The notes below the pieces were generated by a model. That model worked only from the letters and a program-made list of their open reading frames with translations, was not told the DNA's origin and searched no databases. From NCBI RefSeq assembly GCF_018873765.1, contig NW_025317351.1, positions 186,001-250,000 of the forward strand: DNA of 64,000 nucleotides. Reading direction: 5' to 3'. The position numbers and the translations under genes are program-made. Shown here one piece after another: positions 1 through 16,200 of this stretch (within the stretch, counting starts at the first letter, position 1; the number at the start of each line of letters is the position of its first letter). The stretch is from Telopea speciosissima (Eukaryota > Streptophyta > Magnoliopsida > Proteales > Proteaceae).

Positions 1-1056
1 AATAGAGTAAAGCTCGAGTGTGTAAAAATCAGGTTGGTATTAGCCAATCACCAGTTGATATTTTAAAATGTAAGCAGGTGAAGACAACAACAGAGTAGAG
101 GGATCATGATATCATGCGGGAAGTAATGCGTTGTAGCCAATGTGGGGAACATAACTTTTGCAAAGCAACAATATTGGGAAAAAAAAGTAAGGAAGGGTTT
201 TCAGATGAAAATGTGGCATAACATCTAGCAAATGCGTAAATCAAAGTGACGGCCATAGGGATGAGGGCTTTCATGACAAAATTTTGGATTTTAGAACATT
301 TGTAGTCTATTCGTGTTGATTTTAATATCATATAACATCCAACGTACATGAGCTGGTTAATAATTCATTATCGTGTAGTTATTTGTAATTAGTTCCACAA
401 AGGTTTGAACCCTTGAACTCTATACAACCGTGAGATAAGACAAACTAAAACACTGTGTTATGGCCTTAATTAAAGCATTAAAGTTGTGCTTCCTTGTTTC
501 GATTAACAACTTCAAGGGTTGTGGTATAAATGTGATAAGTTGTCATCCAACTAGCTAACAATGTAGAAAGATGGTTTAGGGGTAGAAAATAACAGTTATA
601 TTTGATGAAATTTTGTTATGCTTCTTTCTATTTTCTGTGATTTCAAAAGAAGCAAGGAGAATAAAAAAAAACACAAATATCTTACAAGTTACAACGTGAT
701 CAGCTGAATGATTTAGAACAATATTTGACAATCAGAACATTGATAAACACACAAAAACATTGATAGTTTGAAGAAGAAAAACAAAAAACAATTTTATGAA
801 ACACAGTTGAAATAAAATGCTGGTCATAAGGATTTCACTAGTATCACACCAGTCCAACATTGAGATAGCTGGTCTAATTGAAATCAGGTATTATGACCTA
901 AACTAGCCTCAAAACCTAAACTCCGTGATTTAATACAAACCCATACTGCATACATTAAATTTCGATGAAGTTGATCAGGAAGACAAATGAATCCACAAAT
1001 GAAGCATAAGTTCGTACTTGAAATTCAAAATATGAAAGAAAATAAAATCCCCGGAC
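1..1056. other. Intron 2 of the RVE-like gene (continues beyond the window)
   Basis: AT-rich DNA between RVE exon 2 and the left edge. I looked for the expected IRSHAQKYF exon on the minus strand and did not find it. An 81-codon open frame at 104-349 has no family signature and is probably chance. No repeats were recognised. Confidence 0.6.
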
Positions 1057-2047
1057 CTGGATTACTGTCTTTGACCCAACAAAATCTTCAATCTTTTTCC
1101 AGTCACGATCAAACCTGAATCCAGAAGAGAGGGCGGGAAAAAAAAAAAACCAAGAGTTTCAGGGCACGGAATAGCTCAATTTAACAAAAGAATCACAATT
1201 CACAAGGATAAAGGAACTGCAGACAAAAAACAGAAAAAACTAGCGGAACGAACACTAAATTGTCATGATAATTCAAATGGAGTAATGGGGAGGCACTCTT
1301 GGACGTTATACGGTTTGTATGATTTAAAGCCCACACCAGATGTGCCAGTTTAAACCAGTCCTACACTCCTACTTCTACACAACTGAAACTGATGTATGAC
1401 TGAAGCGAATCCATCCAAACCACACAGCACCGGTAAATTGTGTGTAGAATAAATTTAAAGCTAGCATTGGCGAATTCTCATCCAGTATTCATCATAGAGT
1501 ATCAGTCTTCCATCAGCTGAAGAGAGTTGTTGTATAGGCATTGGAGATCAATAAGCACACTTGAAGGCCATTGAAGTGATAAGCCAAAACGCTATTGTCA
1601 GAATCAAGCCTTTCATTGCATTTATTTGAAATAATAACCAACCTAAACGATGAAAGGAAACAGGAAAAATGAACCCACGCACGCACAAAATCTGCGAGAC
1701 AAAAAGAGTAATGTAGTAGGATTTACAGGAGAAATAAAATCACATCCCACAGTTTGGGACCCAAAACAATATATAAAGAGAGTGAGAGAGTCGGTGAACT
1801 TGGACGGTGAATAAGCAAAGCCAGGATGTTAGTGAAGAAGTTAAAGAACTCACAGTTCCAAAGCTTCAAGAAATTTATCTTTCTCTTCTTCAGTCCAGCT
1901 TTCCCTGGATTTGGTAATGGTGTAAGGTTTTCGTACCTTCTTCCCTGAGCTATCGGCAACAGGCGTGGATGCCGCCATGGATTGGGGATTGGAAGAGCTC
2001 GCATTCATGGTCACTGTGTCAACGAAAGGATCCGAGGAGCATTTCAT
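1057..2047 (-). CDS. RVE: REVEILLE-type (RVE8/RVE6-like) MYB-like transcription factor, first two coding exons
   Basis: Partial gene. Exon 1 is 1854-2047 and exon 2 is 1057-1114 on the minus strand; GT donor at 1853-1852, AG acceptor at 1116-1115. The spliced frame reads [20 protein letters not shown], then KFLEAL, then [13 protein letters not shown] and SKTVIQ, which is the start of the single MYB/SANT repeat of the CCA1/LHY/RVE family. The Ala/Ser/Pro-rich N-terminus before KKVRKPYT is typical of the RVE8/RVE6/RVE4 branch. In that family the next exon begins IRSHAQKYF; it is absent here, so intron 2 exceeds 1 kb and leaves the window. RVE8-clade proteins activate evening-phased clock genes in the nucleus. 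I chose the ATG at 2047; a second ATG at 2008 is also possible. An upstream in-frame TTG was ignored. Which RVE paralogue this is cannot be settled from the N-terminus. Confidence 0.88.
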
Positions 2048-2439
2048 GGACAACAAAGAGAGAGAGATTCCGTTAATGAGCTTCGTTCAATTAACTTTCA
2101 GGGTTAGGTACCGGGTTTGGCTGGAAAGAGTGTGAGAGAAAGTGCAGAAGAAGTGTGTGAATTGGTGAATTTCAGCCATTCAAAACAACTCCCCTACCAC
2201 TGAAAACTCTGAGTCGGCTACGCCGATTTAATCAATTCTTCCGCGATCCGCGTGGAGTTGGTTATACGTAGACAGTTGGTGAATTTCAGATTCCTTTTCA
2301 TTTTGGAGAAGGTTTGAAAACTCGGAATCGGACATGAGCTCGGTCTTTCTCGGAATTGGTTGAAATTGAATCAGAATCGGTTGGATTTTATCGAAAACCC
2401 TATAAATTTGAATCGAAAAAAGAAACAAAGATTTTTTTT
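2048..2439 (-). promoter_or_regulatory. 5' UTR and promoter-side region of the RVE-like gene
   Basis: Upstream of the RVE ATG on the minus strand. A CT-rich stretch (GA-rich on the plus strand at about 2050-2080) directly precedes the start and looks like 5' UTR. I saw no clear evening element or G-box. The transcription start is not determinable by eye. Confidence 0.4.
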
Positions 2440-2861
2440 GGGAAAATTACATGATTAGCTATTTTTTGGTTTTCATTTACAAAACTGTCCACCCTATGTT
2501 TGAGTTAACAAAAATAGATAAAAACAAGTTTAGTTTTACAAAACTAGACAAAACAGTGACTCTCCTTCCTTCCTCGACAATTCCCCTCTGAAAAAATCTC
2601 TTTTTTTTTCCTCTGTTATATGGGGAATCAAATAATGGCGGGGTTAGGACAAGGGTAGGGTTGCAGGGAACAGAGGATGCCTGGGCGAGAAGGCAATGAC
2701 AGGGGTAAAAATGTCTAAAAAAGTAAGTGTGGGAGGGAAAGACACTATTTTGTTCAGTTTTGTAAACCTTAACTTGTTTTTGTCTATTTTTCTAAACTCA
2801 AACATAGGGTGGACAATTTTGTAAATGAAAACCCAAAAATAGCTAATCATGTAATTTTCCC
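2440..2861. mobile_element. Foldback/MITE-like element with ~120-bp inverted arms
   Basis: The left arm (about 2440-2558) and right arm (about 2742-2861) are inverted copies of one another at roughly 90% identity. Both outer ends read GGGAAAATTACATGATTAGC going inward. The ~180-bp centre differs. There is no coding capacity, so it is a non-autonomous foldback or long-TIR MITE. Both ends abut T-rich runs, so the target duplication cannot be defined. It sits about 390 bp upstream of the RVE start codon, in its promoter. Confidence 0.8.
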
Positions 2862-4394
2862 TTTTTTTTTTTATTCAAGTATTTCGATTCACATAATTGG
2901 GGATAAAGATCAAACTTAAATCATGAATGATTCAATAAGAGGGTTGGAAGAAGAGTGGTCGTTGAATCTTGATGGAAGAAAAAGTTATAAGAATGGAGAA
3001 AAGTTCTCTCTGAGGGTGTGACTGCTGTCACACTCGCCCAGATACAGTGGGGTTGAAATGATTGCTCTGCCCCCTATGAAAGATGGAAATCCCATCTCCA
3101 AGATGCTTCAACGCCTGCTCTCATTGGCCCATTCACACGAAAGGGGCCACTGCTTCCAGAATGGTCACCCTAAAAAATTATTGCCTTATGGGATATGGAC
3201 ATTCTTTTGTAGAAGCCATTGAGTGTAGTAAAGGTATGTTAGTCCACACTACTATGTCCGATCGGGCTCTAATTAGTTAAAGCTCGGCATAAGATTGGTG
3301 TCGAGTCTAATCCAATTATGGAAAGAGTCAATAACGATGTTTGGTAGTAGCCTGGACCTGATGGTCACCCAACCGATACCAATTGACACTACTAACTAAC
3401 CATTTTAGACCAATTAGCTCATTTAAAATCTATTTAGCTGCCCATTTATTATATGTTTATAGCTCGATTAGTCAATTAGTCTGATTATAACCTAATTTCC
3501 ATGAACCCGATTATAGGACAGTAATTGATCGATTGAATAGAAACATGTTCATGTCCTAACCTACTAGGCGTTGGATGGAGTTGTGTGCCCGGGTGCTCCT
3601 AGCCTTTTGATGTGCGTAAGACACCCTATCGTGCCACAAAAGAGCCCCATCCATCAACTCCCAGCTTTCACAAGAAAAAGATAAGATACAAGACTATTGG
3701 AGAACTAACAAAACTAAATATCGACCATGGTTTTTTTCTTGATCTTCTAAATATTGAGTTAGACAATTAATTTTTCCTTCCAAATTCCTAATACACACGT
3801 TTTCCTTTTATGATTGTGCGAAAATTATATTCTTTTGATAGAACTATCTTTTTTCCATTTTTTTGTTGTAGAAACGATGTTCTTTATATCTTTACCTTGT
3901 TATTCCTACAAAGAGAAAAGAGGGAAAAATCAATGGTTGAGAAGAAAAACATCCATCCCGTTCCATTCTTTACCCTATAAAATGCCAAAGACTTTGAAAA
4001 AACATTAAATTTATCTTTTGAATTGTGTTTGATTCTTCAAGTCTTCACTTTTTAAAGTCTACCCTCTTTTTTTTCTCTCTCTCATGGTTATAGTGCATGG
4101 AATTAGGTTAGGCATTGGTCACATGCAAAATCGATACGATATTAGCACGATTGTATAAGATAATTTATCCCTAATTTTCTTTAAAAAAAAGGGGTTATGA
4201 ATTTTTTGACTGTTTTTCCTCCTATCCATACCATTTCACTGATACAATATCATCACAGTATCGAGAATCAGTGACTTGTGAAACCAATACAGACAGTACG
4301 ATACTGATACCTCAAACCATGCTTTCTCTCTCTCTCCCAAATCTCATTGATGTGGGATTTTTTCTGTTAAGTGGTGCTCACTGAAGAATATGCA
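2862..4394. other. Intergenic region without recognised genes
   Basis: Short open frames (3083-3280, 3814-4008) have no homology I recognise and poor codon structure. A stretch at about 4080-4320 has weak inverted GATACGATA/TATCG-type motifs that may be an old MITE, but no boundaries can be drawn. Confidence 0.4.
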
Positions 4395-4592
4395 TATTTT
4401 TGTTGGGATATAACCATACCTTTGTTGGGCTAGATGCACCTCAACTCCAAGGAAATACTTTAGAGGGTTTAGATCTTTCATTTCGAAACTTCTTTTAAGA
4501 GTTTCCCCTTCATCATCATCTCCTGTAATTAATAGTTCATTGACATAGATTTTTAATTGAGAAGGAATTTCCAATGAGAAACACCACCACTC
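4395..4592 (-). pseudogene. Ty1/copia reverse-transcriptase remnant
   Basis: An open frame on the minus strand reads YVNELLITGDD, then SFEMKDLNPLKYFLGVEV. This is the copia RT region around the YVDD catalytic box, followed by the conserved KDLGxLKYFLG motif. The catalytic DD has become NE. Only about 65 residues survive and nothing else of an element flanks it, so it is an isolated fossil. Confidence 0.75.
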
Positions 4593-4595
4593 CAT

Positions 4596-5440
4596 TTAAT
4601 TGAGCATCAAAGCATAAATCTGTACAAATCAAAGAATATATCACATAACATCAGAATTTTATTTTTTTTGGTAAAACATTATATCACATTAAATTACACA
4701 TAAAGTTAACATTAAAAAAAGATAAATTACACATCACCCCTGATTTTTAAACGAAACTCAAATGAATAAAATCGAATCAAACCAAACCAAACTAAACTAA
4801 ACCAATCATTGGACACCCATTTTATTTGCAAACTTCCCAGTTCCCTCCCGTTGATTTTTGAACCCCTTATACCAAATAGGGCGGCAATCCCGAGTCCCGA
4901 CAAAACACTGGTAGCTTTGGGTTTTCATTTTGCTTTCTATTTTTTAATTAAAAAAAAAAAAAAACCCTCTTCAAAGTTCGTTCAAAGGGGTCTTTAGCGG
5001 TTTAGCCTTTACCAAACTTTTTCTTTAGGTTTGATCTCTTTCGTTCAAATTTCAAAAGTTGAAACTTTAGAAAGCCAAAGAGATTCCATAGTCCACAGTC
5101 CACACAGAGAAAGGTAGCAAAGTGCTGTGAGCACTGCTGACTCCTCGTCTTCCTTCTCTAGTCGTCTTCGGTTCTTCCCTTCAAAACCCAAGAAGGTCCC
5201 TTCACCAATCACTCAACAGTACCATTCAACGACGTTGGCCCGCGTTGTCCTCTATTATTTAGCTTTCCTTTTTTTGTTCTTTTTCTCTTCATTCAATCCC
5301 AGACCCCAAACCAGTTTGTTGACTGACTCCTCACACTCAGAGCGAGCAAAGCAAGACACAGAATAAAAAGGGACTTTCAGGGTTTTTTTTTCTTCTTGTG
5401 TGAATCTTCTCCGCTCCTTGTTTGAATTTAGGATTCAAAA
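4596..5440 (+). promoter_or_regulatory. Upstream region and 5' UTR of the MPK4-like gene
   Basis: It precedes the MAP kinase ATG at 5441. The last 300 bp are pyrimidine-rich (CT tracts at 5140-5300, T-tract at about 5383-5391), typical of a plant 5' UTR. No canonical TATA box was confidently placed. An 80-codon open frame at 5127-5366 could be read on the transcript, but nothing supports it as a protein. Confidence 0.4.
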
Positions 5441-10129
<4,689 letters not shown>

Positions 10130-10480
10130 TTAATGATTCTATTCTGTTACCTTTGTTTCTGTTAATTTTTGAATGTCCTGATTAACATTTTGTTTTGCTA
10201 GAAAGGTTAGTTTATTATGATTGGATATGTGTATAGACGTTTTGTAGAGGGAGATAGGTTCTCCTTCTCATTGGCAAGAGAGTGTATTTGAGTGGGTGAA
10301 GCAGCAACCGTCAGTTCTGTCTGTGTGTGAAGAATTTTCCGGGTTCAACCTCTATGAATCCAAGTTCCAGTCCCCTGGATGAAATTGCTTGTGAAGGTTA
10401 AATTCTCCAAGCAATCATCCTTAGACTCTTAATTACATTGTACATTTGTTTTATCAATAAGAAAAGGTGAGTAACTGCTA
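10130..10480 (+). other. 3' UTR of the MPK4-like gene
   Basis: It follows the TAG stop at 10127-10129. AATAAG near 10457 is a plausible polyadenylation signal. The exact cleavage site is not determinable. Confidence 0.4.
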
Positions 10481-10879
10481 TTTTGCAAATTTTCAAGGCT
10501 TTATGTTCAACAACTTCTTAGCTCTTACAACTGAATCCAACTTCTTTTCCTGCACAGTTTTTTTTTTATTTTTTTGAGTTGTTGGGGGGGGGGTGATGAA
10601 TGAACTGTTGTGGAAGTGAATACTACAATGCAGTTGTAGTCGCAAAGGTTAAGCCCCATGGCAGTAATTGTATGAATATTCGAGTATTGGATCACTTCAA
10701 AACATTTTTGTTGAAGGTGTCTGTACCAGTTCTAGATTTCTTTTGGTTCAAATATAGTGATTTTTCTTTCCAGATAGAGTTCTGTTAGGGTGTAGTAGCT
10801 ACACTGACTGTCTCCTATCTCAATCATAGTTTTGAAAACTGGACTGAACTGACCTCTTTTTCTTGTTTATTGTACAACT

Positions 10880-10925
10880 CAACTCAAAGTAGCCTTTTAT
10901 CCCAACTAAATGGGATTGACTAGTA
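10880..10925 (-). repeat. Au-SINE-like 3' end fragment, inverted
   Basis: The plus strand reads AGCCTTTTATCCCAACTAAA then TGGGATTGACTA. This is the reverse complement of the same TTAGTTGGGATAAxGGC core seen at 5985-6000. Only the 3' portion is recognisable. Confidence 0.45.
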
Positions 10926-11354
10926 GTAATTCTAAGCTATGCTTATCCTCCCTCACCACTTTAACTTGGAGTCATTTTAGACTTTAATCTACATCAGATT
11001 ATCAAATCTATCTTCGTACTGTGACATGTCTATGTCATCTCAAAGACTCAAACAATATATCATATATTGTAATTACTTTTAAAGTAGTTCTACTTTGTAA
11101 AAATCCAAAAACTGAAATTAAACCAGATGGGCTAGCCAATGTTTGATGCTTGGTCCAGTTTTGAAGACTATTATTTCAACACGTGTCATAGGGCGTTCAA
11201 CTCATTCACTAACAAATGGATCTGATTTTACCACAAAAAAAAAAAAAACAAAAAAACAAAAAAACAAATGGATTTCTGAAGTCTGAACGTACACCAGAAT
11301 TTTTAATTTTTGGTGAACTTTCATTTCAATAGGTCAGTTTTGATCAATATTGGT

Positions 11355-11623
11355 TAGGGATGTAGACAGATCAAATTCGGCTAGAATAGTGCTATATCTG
11401 CATCTGCATTCGATTAGTTTTCGTACGGATTCGGATAGTGCTAAACGGATCCGGACACGAATTTGGATCGGATATTTTATCTGCTAACATGTAAATATAG
11501 TTTTTTAGATAACTATAGTCTATTCGTATTCGTATTCATATTCATATTCGTTTAGCTTTTAAACGGATTCAGATAGTGCTAAACGGATATGAAACGAATT
11601 TCGGCTATTCATTTACATCCCTA
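11355..11623. mobile_element. hAT-type MITE (269 bp) with perfect 8-bp target duplication
   Basis: The ends are TAGGGATGTAGAC and its imperfect complement TTTACATCCCTA. The 8-bp direct repeat ATATTGGT flanks it exactly (11347-11354 and 11624-11631). The interior is made of repeated CGGAT/ATTCG-type units. Eight-base duplications and TAGGG-type termini are hallmarks of hAT-superfamily elements. There is no ORF. It lies about 1.2 kb downstream of MPK4. Confidence 0.9.
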
Positions 11624-12257
11624 ATATTGGTCCAATTGAATTTGACATTGAAATTTGAAATGATCCCAAATTTATGAAACCCATCCCATCCTCATTAATG
11701 CTCATGGTTGGTTGTGAGTGAATAACAACTTTTGCAAAACTGGGGTGTACTAGAATTGCCTTCTTTTGACGCACAGAGAAATAATGACTATACCTTAGAA
11801 GCAGTGATTTTCTTAAGCAAACCTCCCCCAATTCTGCTTCTTATGGCCTGTGTAAACAATTTCTCATTTACAAAACACAAGATAGATAAAAATTTTAAGA
11901 ATGACATGGCCAACATGTATGTAATTCATTTTACACAACCAAGGTAATGCTAATCTATTTAAAATGTACCACAGATTCGAATCCAACGGGTAACCACTAC
12001 GCAAAAAATGCCAAGATTGAAACCAAACCTAGTCCACCCTGCCTAGGACCATGAAAGTGGAACTTGCATGGGATTATTATCTTTCACTTTAACTCTAATT
12101 AATTATGAGATTAAATATGATTTTAAAGAAAAATTAAACTAATTCTAACATAATGCATACAAAATTATTTAAATACAAAATAATTCTAAATCTACAACAT
12201 CCTACCTTAAAATCATGAAATAATTTAAAAAAAAAAAAATCAGATAAAAATAAAGAA

Positions 12258-12558
12258 TTTAAAATAACCTAAATAGTAAATACTCCTACACACGATATCT
12301 AACCTAAATATACAAAGTAAGCTACAAGGAATCATTTGCACAACCTGCCTGTTGTGAGCACTGACCAACAATTCCATTAACAGAAACAAAACACACCTGA
12401 GCATATGTATTTAAAATAACCTAAATACTCCTACACACGATATCTAACCTAAACATACAAAAGTAAACTACAAGGAATCATTGCACAACCTGCCCGTTGT
12501 GAGCACCGACCAACAATTTCACTAACAGAAAACACATAATACCTGAGCATATGTATTT
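12258..12558. repeat. Tandem duplication, ~152-bp unit, two copies
   Basis: Unit 1 (12258-12410) and unit 2 (12411-12558) both begin TTTAAAATAACCTAAATA. Both contain CTCCTACACACGATATCTAA and end GAGCATATGTATTT. A few small indels and substitutions separate them. No coding sense was found. Confidence 0.85.
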
Positions 12559-13218
12559 GCCCAACCATCCTACGGAACTCTTTGATCGGGTGGTGTGATC
12601 GCTGCCGTCGTTATTAACAGGTATAACCATCACAAAAACTCAGGGCAGAAGCATGAGAATGTATACCAGTGGACTACTAAATCAAATCGGCCAAAATTAG
12701 TCCCACTGAGCATACATGACTTCAATAACAACAGTCCAAACTCGATCTCTGTGATTCTGAATGCCAACTCGCCTCCAACAGATTTGGGTTGAGGGATTGT
12801 CAAAAAGGAAAAACTAATAAATCTAAAACAGAAAATTTAAGGATAAGTTGGAAGTAAATATTATTTGATAATACCACTTCATTTTGACGCTATACTAGAC
12901 CATACCATTGATCCCCCTCCCCCCCTTCTGAACTTCTAGTTTGAGAATACCTCGCATCAAAATTTAGACTCCTTGGACACCCATTAAATACTTATTACCA
13001 AATACTCAGAACAATGGAGGACAAAAATGCACCAAAAGCCCAGATTATCATATAAAAAATTTCCTACGATAATCGTCGATAAAAAAACTATCATGGGATG
13101 CTCCCTCGATCTCTCTGGGATCCTGCTGGAAACTCATAGCAGGGATGCTGCCAGTGATGGTCATTTGTGGGTCACATGGATGCTTTGCCACCACCCACTG
13201 CAATATTCTCACTTTTTC
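12559..13218. other. Intergenic region and 3' UTR of the CCCH gene
   Basis: The part nearest 13218 is the 3' UTR of the minus-strand zinc-finger gene. Nothing else is recognised; an open frame at 12595-12792 has no family signature. Confidence 0.4.
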
Positions 13219-16200
13219 TCAAGACGACGCTTCAATACCTGGCTCGCGAATCTGAATGGATGTTCTTGACAGGCTTGCTTCTAGCTCATTTAACTCATCC
13301 ATGTCCAGTTCATCATCGTCGTCGTCATCATCAGCAGCTGTAGCTGTTGAAGTGCTTGGCGCCTGGGAGGCAGAATCATCCTTGACCTGAATTCAACTCC
13401 GACAATAAGCTCATGGCTAAAAGTTAAAGCTGTACACGCTAAGTTTTAATGTACTCGGGTAGATCACATGGGTGATCCATCAATGGAAAGCTGGTGCGCA
13501 TGATGTGACACCGTACAGGCTAATGACATTTCCATGAATTTCCTCTCAGGAGGGTGTAAAAAGAATTTCAAGCCGTAGACAAGTGTCAGACATGGAAATG
13601 CTTCAGTGGGTCACATTAAGTGCAGCTCCAATCCATCTTTACCGTACCTTGTAGCAGTATGTCTTTGGTACTACACCCATGCTCTCAACAGGTTATAATA
13701 TAAATGGAACAAAGTGTAAAATATCAAGCAAATGCAAAACAGAACATCCTTGAGTAATATTGGTAAATAGTTACCCGTGAAACACAAAACACATGCACAT
13801 TTACATACTGATCAATCCCATATTAATAACACAGTTAGAACATAAAAATGTATACTGCTTTAAAAAGGGACAGAAATCAAGGGCTCTAAAACATAGAGGG
13901 AGAGGGGGAGTAAAATAGACAAGACAACCTAAGAAATGATATTGATAAATTAACTATAAAACACTTGATTTGTTATATGTACACCCCTTCTGTCCCGAAT
14001 TTTTATCACCTCCAATTCGCTGCCCACTCCAATTCCCTCCAATACCTCACATAGGAGTAGAAATGACCATCCTACCCCACCTTGGGCAGTGTGTTCGGGC
14101 AGGGGGTAAGGTGGTCATTCCTGCTCCTATGTGAGGAATTGGAGGCGATAACGATTCTTCTGTCCCAATATCATACCGACATCACATACCACTAAAAACA
14201 GCCAGATAAGAGCAGAAAAAAGAATATCAGGCTATAGTTGTCAAGGCGGCAAGGCGACAAGGCGACCCAATGTGGTGGAGGGGTGCCTAAGCGCTTAGGC
14301 GACAAGGTGGCCCCACCTAGGCGACCAAGTGTTATTTATTTTTTTTTTTTTCTCTTCTTTCCTAACATTATTTAATATGCTACAACATATACCTTATATC
14401 ATAAAAAATCAACATTAAGCCACATCAAGTCATAAAAAATCAATAGTAAGCCAGATCGTCATAAAAAATCAATATTAAGCCACATCATCATAAAAAATTA
14501 ACATAAAACTAGAAGACAGCATAACTAAAGAAGCAAGCTATTAGAAGTTTGAAACAATCAAAACATACATTTGGTTTATATACTGTTCTTGGAATTGGTC
14601 ATTGTCCTAGTATACTTAGACAACATTTGGTTTATACTGTTCTTAGAAAATATGGTCTTATCTATAAATCATTAAACTGCTCTCAATTTAGAGAAATGTT
14701 CTTGTTCTCTAAGAAGTTTGACTGGTCAAATAAATTTAATTTTACATGAGAATTTTTGTATTAGGTAGAGCACAAAAACCAGCTTTCCAACAAATTCAAG
14801 ATTCTTTAAATCTAAGTTAATATTGAAGGAGTTATGTCTGGTCAAATCTTATTTGGTGAGCGCAAATGCTATCAAAATTGCTCTGAATGAAAAATATTTT
14901 TTTAATCTCAAAACAAATGAATATTTTACCGCTCTTTTGGTTTTTAGCAATGTTTTACAATATTAAGATTTATGGAATTTTTAGATTTGACATTACCCCA
15001 ATGGTAAGAAAAATTGAAAAAGTCCATACAACTTGGTTTCATTAGGCTTAGTTTGTTTCCAGGGAAAAGCTGTGTAAAATGAAAACTTTCAAGTAAATCC
15101 AACTTTTTTGTACTGATTTTACCTTAAGATTTTCCTTTTACGCGGATTTTACTTGGAAACAAACAGAACCTGAACAGTGTCAATCAATCATGCATTTAAG
15201 ATATATCATCAGGGAAGTTCATATGTCCTGTCTGAACACTTGCAAGAAAATCATCTTAAAGTAAAGAGTGTATTCCACAAGCAGTGTTCAGGTGACAGCT
15301 GTTCAATTATATTAGGCCCCCCTTCAATGCAGGAACCATAAGAATAGGAGAAATAAGTTCCCAGCAAACTGGCAGAATTGGACATCCAATTTGTTTCCCT
15401 TTCACCGTATAATCTCCCTAAATTTAACATATACGAGCAAATCTAGGTACCTGAAAAAGTGCTAAAGAAATATACAAGAACAATTTTCTAAATCCTGGCA
15501 CTTCATCTAGCTTGGGGTCATGAAGACCAGCAAGAGTTCCAGACAACATATAAGTAAAGAGTAAAATATTACCTTCTGTTCACTGGCATCTGATTCTTCT
15601 TCTCTTTGGTACTTCTCATATGCCTCCACATCATCCACAAACAAGCTAGAGTCTGAGAGAAACAGCTCGCGACCACTGAAACAGATGGAAAATTCAGATT
15701 AATCAATAGCTTCTTAGATGAAATGCATTCAATGGTTTAAGATAAATAAAGAAAACACTACCTCATGCGATCATTCTTAGCTCTCTCAGCCCTCTGTGCA
15801 GCAAGACCAGCTTCCTTTTCTTCCATCTTCTTCTTCTTCCATTGCATGAAGAGTTCAGGAGTCAACGGGGTTGAAGATGCTACTTTTGCACGCTACCACC
15901 AAAAACATCTCACTTATGAGAACTAGTTCAGATATCAAAATGGAACAGTGGAAATGGTTGCAGGAAGTAAATTCTATCTACCTGATTTTCTATCTCTTCC
16001 TCAACAGACAACTTTTCAGCCTCTTCCTCCAACAAAGCCTTCATTTGAGATTTTAACACATATCCAGGAGGAAGAGCATGTCTGTAATGGCACTCTTTGC
16101 CACCATTAGGACAAACCCAGAACCAACCATACTGTTTCTTCTCCACTGCTTCCAGAAAGTGTTTACAAACCTGCACATGACCATGACTTTGGGAATAGAG

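Noticed and set aside
1723..2004. 93-codon minus-strand frame overlapping RVE exon 1
   Set aside because: It is an alternative frame over the RVE exon and its intron. The RVE frame has the conserved SANT sequence and correct splice phase.
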